Shown: positions 45,779 to 56,675, counted from the stretch's first letter. The stretch: 64,000 nucleotides of DNA from Vibrio coralliilyticus (GCF_024449095.1 NZ_CP024627.1:806001-870000), one strand, 5' to 3'. Translations and numbers: made by a program. Notes: a model not told the origin generated them from the letters alone.

Positions 45779-47527
45779 GTGGCAGAGCAAAATCAATCAA
45801 CGGATCTTGCAGTATCGGATGGTGGTCCTGATACCGCGATGGTTGCAACATCAGAGATGGATACTGATGTTCAGAACCCAGATTTGGACGAGCAAAGTAC
45901 ATCCAAATTTGATATGGCAGTGGGGGATCTGGATCTCCTTCGACAGGTTGTCCTAGTTCTTTCTATTTCAATCTGTGTTGCCTTGATTGTGATGTTGTTT
46001 TTCTGGGTAAGAGAGCCGGAAATGCGTCCGCTTGGTGCTTATGAGACGGAAGAGCTGATTCCCGTTCTCGATTATCTAGACCAGCAGAAGGTCAACTATA
46101 AACTGGACGGTAATACCATCTCTGTTCCATCCAGTGAATACAACTCCCTCAAGTTAAATATGGTTCGTGCCGGCTTAAACAATGAAAAGCAAGCTGGCGA
46201 CGAAATACTGATGCAAGATATGGGATTTGGTGTTTCCCAACGTCTAGAGCAAGAACGGCTCAAGTTAAGCCGTGAGCGCCAGTTAGCCAAAGCCATTGAA
46301 GAGATGACACAAGTACGCAAAGCACGAGTGTTACTGGCATTACCAAAACAAAGTGTCTTTGTTCGTCACAACCAAGAAGCTTCGGCGTCGGTATTTTTAA
46401 CCTTGCGTACTGGAACCTCGCTTAAACAGGAAGAGGTCGACTCTGTGGTTGATATGGTGGCTAGTGCTGTTCCAGGTATGAAACCCACTCGAATTACCGT
46501 CACTGACCAACATGGTCGATTGCTCAGCTCTGGTTCGCAAGACCCAGCTTCGGCTGCACGCCGTAAAGAGCATGAGCTCGAGCGTAAGCAAGAACAAGCA
46601 CTGCGCGATAAAATTGATTCTGTCCTTATCCCGATTCTTGGGTTTGGAAACTACACCGCACAAGTAGATATTCAGCTGGATTTCAGTGCGATAGAGCAAA
46701 CGCGTAAGAGCTTCGACCCGAACACCCCTTCGACTCGAAGTGAATACACACTGGAAGACTATAATAATGGTAACGTGGTGGCGGGTGTACCGGGTGCGCT
46801 GAGTAACCAACCTCCGGCGGATGCGTCCATTCCGCAAGACGTAGCTCAAATGAAAGATGGCTCTTTAATGGGCCAGGGTTCTGTGCATAAAGAAGCCACA
46901 CGTAACTTTGAACTGGATACAACAATCAGTCACGAACGTCGTCAGTCGGGGATTGTTAATCGCCAAACGGTCGCTGTCGCGATAAAAAACCGTGCATCTG
47001 TTAATCCAGAGAGTGGTGAGACGACTTATCAACCTCTGTCGGATGCTGAGTTACAGTCAATTCGCCAAGTGCTGATTGGTGCGGTTGGTTTTGATGAAAG
47101 TCGTGGTGATTTACTTAATGTGTTGAGTATGCAGTTTGCTGAACCTGAAATTGAAGTGCTAACGGATGTCCCTCTCTGGGAGCACCCTAACTTCAACGAT
47201 TGGGTGCGTTGGTTTGCAAGTGCGTTGGTTATCATAGTCGTTGTGTTGGTTCTAGTTCGCCCAGCCATGAAGAAATTGCTCAACCCTGCTTCGGATGACG
47301 ATGATGACCAACTATACGGACCAGATGGGTTGCCAATTGGTGCTGATGGAGAAACCAGCCTGATTGGTGGAGATATGGATGGTGGCGAGCTGTTTGAGTT
47401 CGGCTCTAGCATTGACTTGCCTAACCTCCATAAAGATGAAGATGTGTTGAAAGCAGTTCGTGCGCTGGTTGCTAACGAGCCAGAACTGGCGGCACAAGTA
47501 GTGAAGAACTGGATGGAAGATGCCTAA
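45779..47527 (+). CDS. fliF: FliF, flagellar MS-ring protein
   Basis: 582 residues. Two membrane helices (about 56-75 and 478-497) flank the periplasmic ring-building domains (LGAYETEELIPVLDYLD; LLALPKQSVFVRHNQEASASVFL split about 180-202). C-terminal tail DLPNLHKDEDVLKAVRALV binds FliG. Starts with GTG at 45779 and a weak ribosome site. Overlaps fliG by 8 bases. Confidence 0.95.
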   Translation: MAEQNQSTDLAVSDGGPDTAMVATSEMDTDVQNPDLDEQSTSKFDMAVGDLDLLRQVVLVLSISICVALIVMLFFWVREPEMRPLGAYETEELIPVLDYLDQQKVNYKLDGNTISVPSSEYNSLKLNMVRAGLNNEKQAGDEILMQDMGFGVSQRLEQERLKLSRERQLAKAIEEMTQVRKARVLLALPKQSVFVRHNQEASASVFLTLRTGTSLKQEEVDSVVDMVASAVPGMKPTRITVTDQHGRLLSSGSQDPASAARRKEHELERKQEQALRDKIDSVLIPILGFGNYTAQVDIQLDFSAIEQTRKSFDPNTPSTRSEYTLEDYNNGNVVAGVPGALSNQPPADASIPQDVAQMKDGSLMGQGSVHKEATRNFELDTTISHERRQSGIVNRQTVAVAIKNRASVNPESGETTYQPLSDAELQSIRQVLIGAVGFDESRGDLLNVLSMQFAEPEIEVLTDVPLWEHPNFNDWVRWFASALVIIVVVLVLVRPAMKKLLNPASDDDDDQLYGPDGLPIGADGETSLIGGDMDGGELFEFGSSIDLPNLHKDEDVLKAVRALVANEPELAAQVVKNWMEDA

Positions 47528-48578
47528 CGAAGTCGTACCACAGGGAGAAGGCGGTGGCGAAGTTGTAGACAACACCGTGGATATAGAAAGTATACCGGGC
47601 GAAGAGCGCGCGGCGATCCTCTTATTGAGTTTAAATGAGGAAGACGCTGCCGGTATCATTCGTCACTTGGAACCGAAACAAGTACAACGCGTTGGTAGTG
47701 CTATGGCTCGCGCTGCTGACCTAAGCCAAGATAAGGTCGGTGCGGTACACCGTGCTTTCTTGGAAGACATTCAAAAATACACCAATATTGGTATGGGCAG
47801 TGAAGACTTTATGCGTAATGCCTTGGTTGCTGCCCTTGGTGAAGATAAAGCCAATAATCTTGTTGACCAAATACTGCTTGGAACAGGCTCGAAGGGCTTG
47901 GATTCACTTAAGTGGATGGACCCGCGTCAGGTTGCCAGCATCATTATCAACGAACACCCTCAGATTCAAACTATCGTACTGTCTTATCTAGAGCCGGATC
48001 AGTCTGCGGAAATCTTGTCTCAGTTTGCTGAGCGTGACCGTCTTGATCTGATGATGAGAATTGCCAATCTAGAAGAAGTTCAACCATCGGCTTTGGCGGA
48101 ATTGAATGAAATCATGGAGAAACAGTTTGCGGGTCAAGCAGGTGCTCAAGCTGCCAAGATTGGTGGTCTGAAGGCTGCTGCGGAAATCATGAACTACATG
48201 GACAATAATGTAGAAGGCATCCTGATGGAGCAAATTCGCGATCAAGATGAAGACATGGCCACGCAGATCCAAGACCTTATGTTCGTATTCGAGAACCTCA
48301 TCGAAGTCGACGATCAAGGTATTCAGAAACTACTGCGTGATGTTCCACAAGATGCGTTGCAGCGCGCACTTAAAGGTGCCGATGATGCTCTGCGTGAGAA
48401 GATCTTTAAGAACATGTCTAAACGTGCCGCTGAGATGATGCGTGATGATCTTGAAGCTATGCCACCAATTAAAGTCTCTGATGTGGAAGCGGCACAGAAA
48501 GAAGTATTGGCTGTGGCCCGTCGTATGGCAGACTCTGGTGAGATTATGTTGGGCGGCGGCGCAGACGAATTCTTGTAA
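47520..48578 (+). CDS. fliG: FliG, motor switch protein
   Basis: 352 residues. N domain with GEERAAILLLSLNEEDAAGI, middle domain with the EHPQ motif (INEHPQIQT, about 141-149), and the C-terminal torque domain with conserved charged residues (KNMSKRAAEMMRDDLEAM). Couples stator force to the C-ring. ATG lies inside the fliF end. Confidence 0.96.
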   Translation: MPNEVVPQGEGGGEVVDNTVDIESIPGEERAAILLLSLNEEDAAGIIRHLEPKQVQRVGSAMARAADLSQDKVGAVHRAFLEDIQKYTNIGMGSEDFMRNALVAALGEDKANNLVDQILLGTGSKGLDSLKWMDPRQVASIIINEHPQIQTIVLSYLEPDQSAEILSQFAERDRLDLMMRIANLEEVQPSALAELNEIMEKQFAGQAGAQAAKIGGLKAAAEIMNYMDNNVEGILMEQIRDQDEDMATQIQDLMFVFENLIEVDDQGIQKLLRDVPQDALQRALKGADDALREKIFKNMSKRAAEMMRDDLEAMPPIKVSDVEAAQKEVLAVARRMADSGEIMLGGGADEFL

Positions 48579-48599
48579 TTTGAAGTAGGTAATAGGTCT

Positions 48600-49400
48600 A
48601 TGTCTGGGGAAAGAAAGCGCGGCTTTTTGCGCTTAGATAATGACGATCAAGTCCAAAAGCCTGAGAAATGGGGAATGCCGGATTATACGCCGGAAACTCA
48701 TAAACAGGCGAAAGAAACGGCAATGAACTATGACCCTAGCTGGATGCCTACCTTTTCTGAACCTGAGGATGAAGCCCCTAAAGAGCTGACCGAAGAAGAC
48801 ATTGAACAGATCAAACAGCAGGCTTATCAAGACGGTTTACATCAAGGTCAAGAGGCCGGCTTCAAACAAGGTTATGACAAAGGAAAAGAGCAAGGTCACG
48901 AAGAAGGTCATCTGCAAGGCTTGGAAGCAGGGAAAGCGGAAGGCATAGAAGCGGGTCAGGAGCTGATTCAGCAACAGGTACAAACTTTCGTTGACCTGGC
49001 TAATCAGTTTGCTCAGCCTTTGGAACTGATGAATGCGCAGGTTGAGAAACAGCTGGTTGACATGGTACTGACTCTGGTTAAAGAAGTTGTGCATGTTGAA
49101 GTACAGACCAATCCTCAAGTCGTATTGGATACTATCAAGCAGTCGGTTGAATCCCTACCCATCTCAGGGCATGCGATCACTTTGAAGCTTCATCCTGAAG
49201 ATGTGGAGATTATTCGCTCTTCATATGGTGAAGCTGAGCTGGAATTTCGTAATTGGACACTCATGGCTGAACCTGCGCTCAATCGGGGTGATGTGCAGAT
49301 TGAAGCAGGTGAGTCGAGCGTCAATTATCGACTTGAAGACAGAATTCGCAGTGTGCTACAGAGCTTTTGTGGCGTGAATCGTCATCAAGGTGGTGAGTAA
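48600..49400 (+). CDS. fliH: FliH, regulator of the export ATPase
   Basis: 266 residues. A striking run of eleven glycines at exact four-residue spacing (G79 to G119), that is ten consecutive GxxxG units in a helix, then the FliI-binding C-terminal domain ([16 protein letters not shown] onward). Known feature of FliH but a long example. ATG follows an AGGT-type site; TAATG overlap with fliI. Confidence 0.93.
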   Translation: MSGERKRGFLRLDNDDQVQKPEKWGMPDYTPETHKQAKETAMNYDPSWMPTFSEPEDEAPKELTEEDIEQIKQQAYQDGLHQGQEAGFKQGYDKGKEQGHEEGHLQGLEAGKAEGIEAGQELIQQQVQTFVDLANQFAQPLELMNAQVEKQLVDMVLTLVKEVVHVEVQTNPQVVLDTIKQSVESLPISGHAITLKLHPEDVEIIRSSYGEAELEFRNWTLMAEPALNRGDVQIEAGESSVNYRLEDRIRSVLQSFCGVNRHQGGE

Positions 49401-50725
49401 TGTTGGCGCTGGCAGAACGCCTTTCTCAATATCAAACACAAGGGCTAACTTGTCGGCCTGTTGCCTCTGGAAAACTGGTTCGAGTCGTTGGGCTAACATT
49501 GGAAGCGACTGGATGTCGAGCGCCTATCGGTAGCCTGTGCAAAGTGGAAACGATGCATGGTGAGATGGAGGCTGAGGTGGTGGGTTTTTCGGGAGATAAC
49601 CTCTACCTAATGCCCAGTGAACAGATCACAGGTGTCCTACCGGGCGCGAAAGTCACCCCTTTAACTAGCGAAGTGGGTTTACCTGTGGGGATGGAACTGC
49701 TTGGTCGTGTGATTGACGGGGTGGGGAATCCACTTGATGGCCTTGGGCCTATTTATACGGAGAAACGGGCTGCATTTAACGCGGAGCCCATTAACCCTCT
49801 AGCGAGAAAGCCGATTTCAGAACCACTTGATGTGGGTATCAAGGCAATTAATGGTTTGCTAACGGTTGGTAAAGGTCAGCGTATCGGTTTATTTGCCGGC
49901 TCAGGTGTGGGTAAGTCGGTTACTTTGGGGATGATGACTCGAGGCACCACTGCTCAAGTGGTCGTGGTAGGCTTAATTGGTGAGCGTGGTCGTGAGGTAA
50001 AAGAGTTTATCGAAGAAATCCTTGGAGTAGATGGTCGTCAGCGTTCGGTTGTCGTGGCGGCACCAGCGGATTCGTCGCCACTGATGCGATTAAAAGGCTG
50101 TCAGACAGCCCTGACGATTGCAGAGTATTTTCGCGATCAAGGCTTAGATGTGCTTCTCCTCATGGACTCATTGACTCGATTTGCTCAAGCTCAGCGTGAA
50201 ATTGCTCTCTCTGTAGGTGAGCCGCCTGCGACTAAAGGTTATCCACCGTCTGTGTTTGCAAAATTGCCTGCTTTGGTTGAGCGTGCGGGTAATGGTGGTC
50301 AAGAGCAAGGTTCCATCACGGCATTCTTTACCGTTCTGACGGAGGGTGATGATCTTCAAGACCCAATCGCCGATGCATCACGAGCCATTCTAGATGGTCA
50401 TATCGTGCTATCGCGTGAAATGGCTGATGCTGGTCATTATCCTGCTATTGATGTTGAGAAGTCAGTCAGTCGTGTCATGCCACAAATTACCTCAGAAGAG
50501 CAGATACTGATGTCCAAAGCGGTGCGTCAAGTTCTGTCAGTTTGTCGAAAAAATCAAGATTTGGTATCGATTGGTGCTTATAAGCCGGGAGCTGACCCAG
50601 CCATTGATAGTGCATTCACATTAAAACCTCGACTGGATGGTTACTTACAGCAAGCGATGAAAGAGACGGTACCGTACGATATGTGTGTCAACATGCTGCG
50701 TAACCTGCTACAAGGAGACTCGTAA
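49400..50725 (+). CDS. fliI: FliI, flagellar export ATPase
   Basis: 441 residues. F1-beta-like ATPase of the export apparatus: Walker [13 protein letters not shown] (about 162-173), [15 protein letters not shown], Walker [21 protein letters not shown] (about 251-270). Shares its first base region with the fliH stop. Confidence 0.97.
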   Translation: MLALAERLSQYQTQGLTCRPVASGKLVRVVGLTLEATGCRAPIGSLCKVETMHGEMEAEVVGFSGDNLYLMPSEQITGVLPGAKVTPLTSEVGLPVGMELLGRVIDGVGNPLDGLGPIYTEKRAAFNAEPINPLARKPISEPLDVGIKAINGLLTVGKGQRIGLFAGSGVGKSVTLGMMTRGTTAQVVVVGLIGERGREVKEFIEEILGVDGRQRSVVVAAPADSSPLMRLKGCQTALTIAEYFRDQGLDVLLLMDSLTRFAQAQREIALSVGEPPATKGYPPSVFAKLPALVERAGNGGQEQGSITAFFTVLTEGDDLQDPIADASRAILDGHIVLSREMADAGHYPAIDVEKSVSRVMPQITSEEQILMSKAVRQVLSVCRKNQDLVSIGAYKPGADPAIDSAFTLKPRLDGYLQQAMKETVPYDMCVNMLRNLLQGDS

Positions 50726-50728
50726 TCC

Positions 50729-51169
50729 ATGGACAATGCGCTGGATTTTTTATTGAGTCAGGCTCAGGAACGAGAAAACCAAGCGGTACTCGCGCTTGGT
50801 CAGGCGCGGGTTGAACTGGATGGCTATTATCAGCAGTTAGAGCAGATAGAAAAATACCGATTGGACTACTGCAATCAATTGGTAGAACGAGGCAAACAAG
50901 GGTTAACGGCTAGTCAATACTCTCATCTTAATCGTTTTTTGACGACCTTAGATGAAACTCTGGCCAAGCAGAAACAAGCAGAAGAGCACTTTAAGTCCCA
51001 AGTGGAAAGTTGTGAGCAAAACTGGTTGGAATGTCGTAAACAAAGGCGTTCTTATGAGTGGCTGATAGATAAAAAACAGTCAGAAAAAGAGCGTTTACAA
51101 AATGTTCGTGAGCAAAAACAAATGGACGAGTTTTCTACTCTGCAATACTCCCGCCGGACTTCGAACTAA
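50729..51169 (+). CDS. fliJ: FliJ, export apparatus stalk/chaperone-escort protein
   Basis: 146 residues, almost wholly coiled-coil (heptads across 1-130), as for FliJ that sits in the FliI hexamer. Three bases after fliI. Last gene of the fliE operon. Confidence 0.9.
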   Translation: MDNALDFLLSQAQERENQAVLALGQARVELDGYYQQLEQIEKYRLDYCNQLVERGKQGLTASQYSHLNRFLTTLDETLAKQKQAEEHFKSQVESCEQNWLECRKQRRSYEWLIDKKQSEKERLQNVREQKQMDEFSTLQYSRRTSN

Positions 51170-51200
51170 CTTCACATACTTATTCTTATTATCTATTCGA

Positions 51201-51217
51201 TTGGCGCACTTCTTGCA
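51201..51217 (+). promoter_or_regulatory. Sigma-54 promoter of fliKLMNOPQR-flhB
   Basis: TTGGCGCACTTCTTGCA, GG (51203-51204) and GC (51215-51216) 10 bases apart, 92 bases before fliK; starts a separate operon. Confidence 0.88.
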
Positions 51218-51308
51218 GTTCTGTTTCGTTAAATGATGAGTTGCCGCTTCAAAGCATTCTAAGTAACAGGCCGCGACTGCTCCCTCAATTACGCGCGAGT
51301 ATCTATTT

Positions 51309-53348
51309 ATGAATATAAACCTAACTCCGGCTTCTGACACCCCGAAAATGTCGACCGCATCCTCTCAGTCCGTTGGTTCGAGTGAAGAGGCGAAACCGTC
51401 TGAAGGTTTTTTTTCTAAGTTGGCCGCTTTTATTAAAGGTGAATCCGGTGGAGAAAAGGTTTCAGACGCAGAATCAATGACAGTTGAATCTGCAGTCGGA
51501 GAGGAAGAGGCGGGTGATGGTAAGAGTGTCAGTGCCGATGAAGACGAGGTGTTAGAGTCTGGGGAAGTGATCACTAAGGGGACCAAGGGCTCTTCAACTG
51601 ATGAATTGTTAGCGATAGATCAAGAGCAGAATAAACCAGCCTCTAAAGTTAAAGTAGAAACTGAGGCATCAACGAAAAGCCAGTCTAATGACTCAACAGA
51701 AGGTGATGCTGAGAAGATTGTGTCTGAAAATGGGGAGTTGCTTGGTCGTTTAAACAAAGCCAGTAAAGTCCTTCAACCTAAGGACGGCAATGAGTTGCCA
51801 CAACAACCTGAGTTGGCGACACAAGAAGTAAGCTCTTCACAGCAACAGAAGGCTCACAACGTTAGCGAAGAAGAGCAGGCGGAAACGTTAAACACAGCCG
51901 CTTCTGCTGTGCAAAGGCAGACTCAAGGTGAAACACAGACGGATGTGGATGTTACTGACACTGAGAATAAGAAAAGCATCAAAGCACAAGAACACTTGAT
52001 GGCTGAGCAATCTGTGGAGCAGCAAGTGATGGTTCCTGAAAGTGCGAAGCGCTTTATTGAATCTGAAGATGGTCAGGAAGCTGTGACAGCTTCCGATAAT
52101 CCAGGTGATGATGAGCTGGTCGTGGCTGCAGCAGGCGCGGTGGCTCTTATGGCTGGAGTGACTGAGAGGAATAGCGATAAAGCTCAGTTAACCAGTCCTG
52201 AAATTGAACAGCTAAAACATGAACTGAAAACCCAAGGCTTGTCTGATAAAGAGATCGAGCAGATTGTTGAAGCGGCAAGAGCCGAAGCACAGGCACAAAT
52301 TACCGTGGTTCAAGGTAATGAAACCAATCAGACAGAGCCAGTAAAGCCTAATGCTGAAAAAAAACTACAGTCGAATGCTTCGCCATCACAATTGGCTGGC
52401 AGTGAAGTTGTAACAGAAAGTGCTATTGAACCAACGGTTGCAGCCACAGCAGTTTCTGGTTCTTCGGCAATCCCATGGGCGGTCTCAGCGGCGGATGTGG
52501 GTGTTGATGAGTTACAGATTCAACCGGATGCAAAACCTAAAGCACAGCAAGCTGCAGTGGCACAATCGGTTCAGCAAGCATTACATACATCAAGTGCTCA
52601 AGTCACGGCGGCTCAGCACCATCTTCAAGCTACGCAACAGGCTGCGGCAGTGCCTTTGCCCAATGAGCTGGCTGCGAGTCAACTTCAGCAAGTCGCTTCT
52701 ACACCAATAGTTAGTGAACAAGCTATGCTAAAAGCGGTAATGGGAGCGAAAGCGGCGGGTGCTGTAGGCAAATTAGCCGCAACAGACGGGAAGCAGGGGG
52801 CGAGTCAAAGCAGTGATACAGGGTTTGCTCAGCAACTATCACAGGCCGCAAGTCAACAAGGTTTGACGGCACAGAACCCAACTCGTACTGAGCAAGCTGC
52901 TGCTCAAGCTCCATTGCAGCTTAATCGAGAAATGGCCGGTGATCAGGTAGCGGAAAGAGTCCAAATGATGATGTCGAAGAATCTAAAAAACATCGATATT
53001 CGCTTGGATCCGCCGGAGTTAGGTCGATTACAGATCCGCATGAATATGACAGGAGAGGGAGCGACAGTTCACTTTACGGTGGCGAATCAGCAGGCTCGGG
53101 ATGTCATTGAACAATCTATGCCCCGTTTACGTGAAATGTTAGCTCAACAAGGCGTTCAATTGGGTGACTCATCAGTTCAGCAGCAATCCGCTGGTCAACA
53201 ACAAAATCGTTATGCGGCTGGAAGTGGAGCTGGAAATGGTCAAGGTAGCAGCAATCAAGCCTTTATTGGTGAAGAAAACCTTGAACTAGACGTCAATCTT
53301 GATTTGAATGTCGCAACAAAGCGTGATGGAATTAGTTATTACGCTTAA
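51309..53348 (+). CDS. fliK: FliK, hook-length control protein
   Basis: 679 residues against about 400 in enterics. Residues 1-540 are low complexity: an acidic Glu/Ser-rich part (about 20-260) and a Gln/Ala-rich part (about 390-540), suited to the molecular ruler. The C-terminal Flg_hook domain (about 540-630; NIDIRLDPPELGRLQIRM and VHFTVANQQARDVIEQ) switches export from hook to filament by contacting FlhB. Confidence 0.92.
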   Translation: MNINLTPASDTPKMSTASSQSVGSSEEAKPSEGFFSKLAAFIKGESGGEKVSDAESMTVESAVGEEEAGDGKSVSADEDEVLESGEVITKGTKGSSTDELLAIDQEQNKPASKVKVETEASTKSQSNDSTEGDAEKIVSENGELLGRLNKASKVLQPKDGNELPQQPELATQEVSSSQQQKAHNVSEEEQAETLNTAASAVQRQTQGETQTDVDVTDTENKKSIKAQEHLMAEQSVEQQVMVPESAKRFIESEDGQEAVTASDNPGDDELVVAAAGAVALMAGVTERNSDKAQLTSPEIEQLKHELKTQGLSDKEIEQIVEAARAEAQAQITVVQGNETNQTEPVKPNAEKKLQSNASPSQLAGSEVVTESAIEPTVAATAVSGSSAIPWAVSAADVGVDELQIQPDAKPKAQQAAVAQSVQQALHTSSAQVTAAQHHLQATQQAAAVPLPNELAASQLQQVASTPIVSEQAMLKAVMGAKAAGAVGKLAATDGKQGASQSSDTGFAQQLSQAASQQGLTAQNPTRTEQAAAQAPLQLNREMAGDQVAERVQMMMSKNLKNIDIRLDPPELGRLQIRMNMTGEGATVHFTVANQQARDVIEQSMPRLREMLAQQGVQLGDSSVQQQSAGQQQNRYAAGSGAGNGQGSSNQAFIGEENLELDVNLDLNVATKRDGISYYA

Positions 53349-53385
53349 ACTGTAGAAAAGTAAGAAAAATAGAGAAACATCGGAT

Positions 53386-53883
53386 ATGGCAGACGAAGGA
53401 ATAGAAGCAGAAGCACCTAAGGGAAAAAGCAAGCTGTTAATTATCATCATCGCTGTTGTTGTTTTACTGGTTGGTGGCGGAGGTGCGGCTTTCTTTCTCA
53501 TGGGCTCGAGTGAACCTGAAGAAGTAGAACAAACGACCCAGCAAGCCGTAGCGGTCGCTGCTGAACCTGTCTCTTACGTTAATATTGCGCAACCATTCCT
53601 GTTTAATGTCACTGGCGATAAAAAGGATCGTCTTGTGCAAATCAAAGTACAGTTAATGGTGCGCGGTATTGATAATGAGAACTTGGCACGTTACCACTCA
53701 CCTCTGATTGAAAGTTCGTTACTCGGAACTTTTGCCTCAGCGACCGTCGATCAACTTCGCAGCGCTAACGGACGTGTGGAGCTGCGAGACAGAGCTACAG
53801 AAGACATCAAAGCGAGTTTAAATCGTGCAGTAGGGCAACCTGTGATTGAACGTGTGTTATTTACTGACTTTGTAATACAGTAG
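53386..53883 (+). CDS. fliL: FliL, stator-associated basal body protein
   Basis: 165 residues: one membrane helix (about 18-38, LLIIIIAVVVLLVGGGGAAF), a Glu/Gln/Ala linker, and a periplasmic domain with YVNIAQPFLFNVTGD and the conserved C-terminal VIERVLFTDFVIQ. Supports stator assembly around the motor. Confidence 0.94.
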   Translation: MADEGIEAEAPKGKSKLLIIIIAVVVLLVGGGGAAFFLMGSSEPEEVEQTTQQAVAVAAEPVSYVNIAQPFLFNVTGDKKDRLVQIKVQLMVRGIDNENLARYHSPLIESSLLGTFASATVDQLRSANGRVELRDRATEDIKASLNRAVGQPVIERVLFTDFVIQ

Positions 53884-53890
53884 GTGAAGA

Positions 53891-54946
53891 GTGACCGATC
53901 TATTAAGCCAAGACGAGATTGATGCGCTACTCCATGGTGTTGACGATGTTGATGAGGCAGAAGATGAAGGCGGTGGCGCCGAGAGCGATGCTAGTGCTGT
54001 AGAATTCGACTTCTCCTCTCAAGACCGCATCGTCCGTGGTCGAATGCCAACGCTGGAGTTGATCAATGAGCGTTTTGCGCGTCATTTGCGGATCAGCTTA
54101 TTTAACATGCTGCGAAAAACCGCAGAAGTGTCGATAAATGGCGTACAAATGATGAAGTTTGGTGAATACCAAAACACCTTGTACGTCCCGACCAGTTTGA
54201 ACATGGTGCGTTTCAGACCGTTAAAAGGGACCGCACTGATCACTATGGAGGCGCGCTTAGTTTTCATTTTGGTTGAGAACTTCTTTGGTGGGGATGGGCG
54301 CTTCCATGCGCGTATCGAAGGTCGTGAATTTACGCCAACGGAACGTCGCATCGTTCAGTTGCTACTTAAAATTGTCTTCGAAGACTACAAGGAAGCTTGG
54401 TCTCCGGTGATGGGGGTCGAGTTTGAATATCTCGATTCTGAAGTAAACCCAAGTATGGCGAACATTGTTAGCCCAACGGAAGTGATTGTTGTCAGTTCTT
54501 TCCATATTGAAGTGGATGGCGGTGGCGGTGATTTCCATGTGGTCATGCCATACTCAATGGTGGAACCGATTCGCGAACTTCTCGATGCTGGTGTTCAGTC
54601 CGATAAAATGGAAACGGACGTTCGTTGGAGTACCGCACTTCGTGAAGAAATTATGGATGTTCCAGTCAACTTTCGCGTGAATTTACTAGAACAAGATATT
54701 TCACTAAGAGATCTGATGGAGCTTCAACCCGGAGACATCATCCCTATTTCTATGCCCGAGCATGCCACAATGTTTGTTGAAGAGCTGCCCACATTCCGAG
54801 TGAAGATGGGTCGTTCGGGTGAACAACTTGCGGTTCAGGTATCAGAGAAAATTAAGCGCCCAGATGTAGTGAAAACCGATATTGCATTTCTAGGCAAAGA
54901 CGTCATTTCTGAATTAGAAGAAGATGACGGTGAAATTGAAGATTAA
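53891..54946 (+). CDS. fliM: FliM, motor switch protein
   Basis: 351 residues. CheY-P-binding N-terminal peptide LLSQDEIDALLHGV (4-17), an acidic linker, middle domain with FFGGDGRFH, and C-terminal SpoA domain ending with an acidic tail. Start is GTG at 53891, 7 bases after fliL, giving the conserved N-terminus. Confidence 0.96.
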   Translation: MTDLLSQDEIDALLHGVDDVDEAEDEGGGAESDASAVEFDFSSQDRIVRGRMPTLELINERFARHLRISLFNMLRKTAEVSINGVQMMKFGEYQNTLYVPTSLNMVRFRPLKGTALITMEARLVFILVENFFGGDGRFHARIEGREFTPTERRIVQLLLKIVFEDYKEAWSPVMGVEFEYLDSEVNPSMANIVSPTEVIVVSSFHIEVDGGGGDFHVVMPYSMVEPIRELLDAGVQSDKMETDVRWSTALREEIMDVPVNFRVNLLEQDISLRDLMELQPGDIIPISMPEHATMFVEELPTFRVKMGRSGEQLAVQVSEKIKRPDVVKTDIAFLGKDVISELEEDDGEIED

Positions 54947-54967
54947 TAGAGTAAATAGGTAACAGGT

Positions 54968-55378
54968 ATGGAACCGAGCGACGATCAAAAACTGGCGGAC
55001 GAATGGGCTGCGGCATTAGGTGAAGACCCTGATGCGCCAGAGGTAGATGTAGATGAGGTTATGGCCGCTCAACTCGACGAGTTGCAAGACACTGGCTCGC
55101 CTATTTCTGAAGATGAACGCCGTAAACTCGATACTATTCTCGATATTCCGGTGACCATTTCCATGGAGGTGGGGCGCTCACAAATCAGCATTCGTAACTT
55201 ACTCCAGCTAAACCAAGGTTCGGTAGTTGAACTGGAACGCCTTGCAGGTGAATCATTGGATGTCTTGGTTAATGGCACCTTGATTGCTCATGGTGAGGTG
55301 GTGGTGGTCAACGACAAGTTTGGTATTCGTCTGACCGACGTTATTAGCCAAACTGAGCGAATTAAGAAGCTAAGGTAG
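54968..55378 (+). CDS. fliN: FliN, motor switch protein
   Basis: 136 residues. Acidic N-terminal extension (1-45), then the SpoA domain: LDIPVTISMEVGRSQISIRNLLQL and VNDKFGIRLTDVISQTERI. Bottom of the C-ring and docking site for FliH. Confidence 0.96.
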   Translation: MEPSDDQKLADEWAAALGEDPDAPEVDVDEVMAAQLDELQDTGSPISEDERRKLDTILDIPVTISMEVGRSQISIRNLLQLNQGSVVELERLAGESLDVLVNGTLIAHGEVVVVNDKFGIRLTDVISQTERIKKLR

Positions 55379-55381
55379 GTT

Positions 55382-55801
55382 ATGAGAGAACAGTTAAAAG
55401 GCGTTTTTCTGTGTATCCTTACTCTACTCTCTCCTTATGCTTGGGCTGAAACCGTAACCAGTAATCAGTTAGATTGGGCGACCACGTTTGGGTCGCTCTT
55501 GTTCGTTGTTGCGTTTATTCTGTTTCTGGCTTGGTTGCTGAAACGCATGCGTGTACCTGCAATGATTAACCAGAGTGGCTTGAGTGTTGTTCGTCAAATC
55601 CCAGTCGGTACTCGTGAGCGAATCATGATTGTGCAGGCTGGCGAAGAACAGTTTCTGGTTGGGGTGACCGCCCAGTCAATACAACTGATTTCAAAACTGG
55701 ATACCCCCTTGACCCAGGAGGAGCTGAATAAGTCTGCTTTAGCGGCAAGCCCTTTTGCTACTCAACTGACTCAGCTGTTGAAAAAGAATGATAAACACTA
55801 G
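55382..55801 (+). CDS. fliO: FliO, export gate assembly protein
   Basis: 139 residues: cleavable-looking signal (1-22), one membrane helix (about 36-54), and a cytosolic domain with [23 protein letters not shown]. Helps assemble FliP rings. Overlaps fliP by 14 bases. Confidence 0.9.
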   Translation: MREQLKGVFLCILTLLSPYAWAETVTSNQLDWATTFGSLLFVVAFILFLAWLLKRMRVPAMINQSGLSVVRQIPVGTRERIMIVQAGEEQFLVGVTAQSIQLISKLDTPLTQEELNKSALAASPFATQLTQLLKKNDKH

Positions 55802-56663
55802 CCGAATTGCCCCGCTGATACTGACACTATGCTTAACTCTCTTCTCGGCGTTTTCCTCTGCTGAAGAGCAGCTCGCCACGTCAGTGCCTGCCAATGCTGC
55901 TCCCTCAGAATCAGTCACTGTATCTGCAATGGAAAAAGAGCAGGGTGCGGCGAGGACAATTTCAACGGGTAGTTTTACTGGCGGCGGTGGAGGTATCCCC
56001 GCTTTTACTATGACGACCAACTCAGATGGCAGTGAAGATTACTCAATAAATCTGCAGATCCTTGCTCTGATGACGATGTTGGGCTTCCTTCCTGCCATGG
56101 TCATTTTGATGACGTCATTCACGCGTATTGTTGTTGTGATGTCGATCCTCCGTCAGGCGATGGGACTGCAACAGACACCATCGAATCAAGTCATCATAGG
56201 TATCGCGATTTTCCTGACATTTTTTATTATGTCTCCGGTACTGAGTAAAATTAATGACGAAGCAATTCAGCCATACATCAATGAGCAGATAACGGCACGC
56301 GAAGCCTTTGATTTAGCACAAGTCCCCATGAAGGACTTCATGCTCAAGCAAACACGAGTAAAGGATCTTGAAACCTTCGTCAATATTTCTGGTTCGAGTG
56401 CCACGGCGCCTGAAGATGTCTCTATGGCTGTGTTGATCCCTGCATTCATTACATCCGAGCTCAAGACGGCCTTCCAGATAGGCTTTATGCTCTTCTTACC
56501 ATTCCTAATTATTGACTTAGTGGTAGCTTCTGTTCTGATGGCAATGGGTATGATGATGCTATCGCCGATGATTGTATCCTTACCTTTTAAACTGATGCTC
56601 TTTGTTCTAGTCGATGGTTGGAACTTAATCCTGTCAACCCTGGCTGGCAGCTTTGCTTTATAG
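55788..56663 (+). CDS. fliP: FliP, export gate protein
   Basis: 291 residues: signal peptide (about 1-24), a Ser/Glu-rich segment, then four membrane helices. Conserved [27 protein letters not shown] (split 107-133) and [16 protein letters not shown]. Forms the pentameric gate with FliQ and FliR. Confidence 0.97.
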   Translation: MINTSRIAPLILTLCLTLFSAFSSAEEQLATSVPANAAPSESVTVSAMEKEQGAARTISTGSFTGGGGGIPAFTMTTNSDGSEDYSINLQILALMTMLGFLPAMVILMTSFTRIVVVMSILRQAMGLQQTPSNQVIIGIAIFLTFFIMSPVLSKINDEAIQPYINEQITAREAFDLAQVPMKDFMLKQTRVKDLETFVNISGSSATAPEDVSMAVLIPAFITSELKTAFQIGFMLFLPFLIIDLVVASVLMAMGMMMLSPMIVSLPFKLMLFVLVDGWNLILSTLAGSFAL

Positions 56664-56675
56664 CGGGAGGAAAGC

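Noticed and set aside
46397..46849. 150-codon minus-strand frame inside fliF, and similar long antisense frames elsewhere
   Set aside because: Shadows of well-supported genes, with no domain, start signal or conservation visible.
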